From NCBI GenBank assembly GCA_031273145.1, contig JAISSL010000198.1:1-5964 (forward strand): a stretch of 5,964 nucleotides of DNA, read 5' to 3'. This document shows positions 5,608-5,964 of the stretch, in pieces; position 1 is the stretch's first letter, and the number at the start of each line of letters is the position of its first letter. This stretch comes from Zoogloeaceae bacterium (GTDB lineage: Bacteria; Pseudomonadota; Gammaproteobacteria; Burkholderiales; Rhodocyclaceae). The notes under the pieces were generated by a model that had not been told where the DNA came from, made no database searches, and was given only the letters and a program-made list of their open reading frames with translations. Both the position numbers and the translations under genes were made by a program.

Positions 5608-5964
5608 TCAGGCGCAGCCTACATCCGCCCAGCAGTTTGGGGTCTCAAAGAGGCGAACCCTTGCCAGACGCAGGGAAGCGCCGTGCGCGTTGCGGTAAGC
5701 GGGCGCCAAGATGTCAAACGCTATCCGGGCAAGGTTTTCCACCGTGGGAATGCAATCCAGCACGACCGTCTTGTGCGCGGGCAGGCTTTGCAGAAAGGCA
5801 ATGACCGGCTCGTCATGGCGATAGGCCAGAAAGGCATGATCCCACGCATCAATCAGTTCGCGCTCCGCAATCGCCTTGATGTCGGCAAAATCCATCACCA
5901 TGCCGCTGTCCGTCTCGCCCGGCTTGGCGTTGACTTCGCCTTCCAGGGTAATTTCCAGCGCATA
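5608..5964 (-). CDS. queD: 6-carboxytetrahydropterin synthase / PTPS-family protein, C-terminal part
   Basis: The visible 118 residues are the C-terminal majority of a QueD/6-pyruvoyltetrahydropterin synthase family enzyme. The frame continues past the right edge, so the N-terminus, including the expected catalytic Cys and zinc-binding His residues, lies outside. Visible landmarks are YALEITLEGEV, SGMVMDFADIK, the catalytic Asp-His pair in WDHAFL (42-43 of the visible part), PTVENL with its conserved Glu (76), and the pterin-contacting Glu in LFETPNCWAD (107). QueD converts 7,8-dihydroneopterin triphosphate to 6-carboxytetrahydropterin, the second step toward the queuosine precursor preQ0. 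The nearest in-frame ATG inside the window (5901) is internal to the conserved MVMDF segment and is not the true start. The exact member (QueD or a related PTPS) rests on the C-terminal half only. The gene appears to lead the minus-strand operon as far as can be seen. Confidence 0.9.
   Translation of the reverse strand, partial: YALEITLEGEVNAKPGETDSGMVMDFADIKAIAERELIDAWDHAFLAYRHDEPVIAFLQSLPAHKTVVLDCIPTVENLARIAFDILAPAYRNAHGASLRLARVRLFETPNCWADVGCA

Noticed and set aside
3779..5621. GCCGTCTGCAA followed by an AGGC-NNN-GCCT palindrome, found at both 3779-3803 and 5589-5620, as a possible dispersed repeat.
   Set aside because: The shared piece is only 11 bases, the spacing differs (3 against 10 bases), and the second palindrome is part of the queD-like coding end. 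Chance is sufficient.

Overview
The window looks like a piece of chromosome from a Gram-negative, probably betaproteobacterial, genome. This rests on the residue style of the YebC and QueD proteins, a mixed GC content (about 60% in sampled rows of the glycosyltransferase gene, nearer 47-57% in the two paralogs), and exported proteins with classical signal peptides. The lineage is my inference; no rRNA or other direct marker is present.

Layout, left to right. (1) Positions 1-894, minus strand: the N-terminal part of a methyl-accepting chemotaxis protein (two membrane helices, periplasmic sensor region, HAMP domain, start of the signalling domain), cut by the window edge. (2) Positions 895-1208: a divergent, partly AT-rich intergenic region that should carry the control signals of the chemoreceptor and of the paralog pair. 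(3) Positions 1209-2968, plus strand: two tandem paralogous genes, each coding for 287 residues with a signal peptide and six cysteines. I recognise no family for them. The duplicated unit is about 896 bp and includes the ribosome binding site. Near-identical blocks alternate with very different loops. (4) Positions 2973-3698, minus strand: yebC (YebC/TACO1 family), meeting the second paralog tail to tail with four bases between stops. (5) Positions 3699-3872: a short intergenic region with a likely yebC -10 box and two inverted-repeat structures. (6) Positions 3873-5964, minus strand: an apparent operon reading queD-like (partial) -> MGDG-synthase/MurG-type glycosyltransferase -> small four-helix membrane protein. 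The last two share a four-base ATGA stop/start overlap.

How the genes may work together. The glycosyltransferase and its coupled membrane protein are the best functional pair: a GT28-type enzyme that probably glycosylates a lipid, plus an uncharacterised integral membrane partner. The queD-like gene belongs to queuosine/pterin chemistry and is probably only a transcriptional neighbour. The paralog pair looks like a lineage-specific exported protein system placed between a chemoreceptor and housekeeping yebC. It and the glycosyltransferase partner are the parts most likely to be undescribed. I see no CRISPR array, tRNA, rRNA, insertion sequence or convincing intrinsic terminator.
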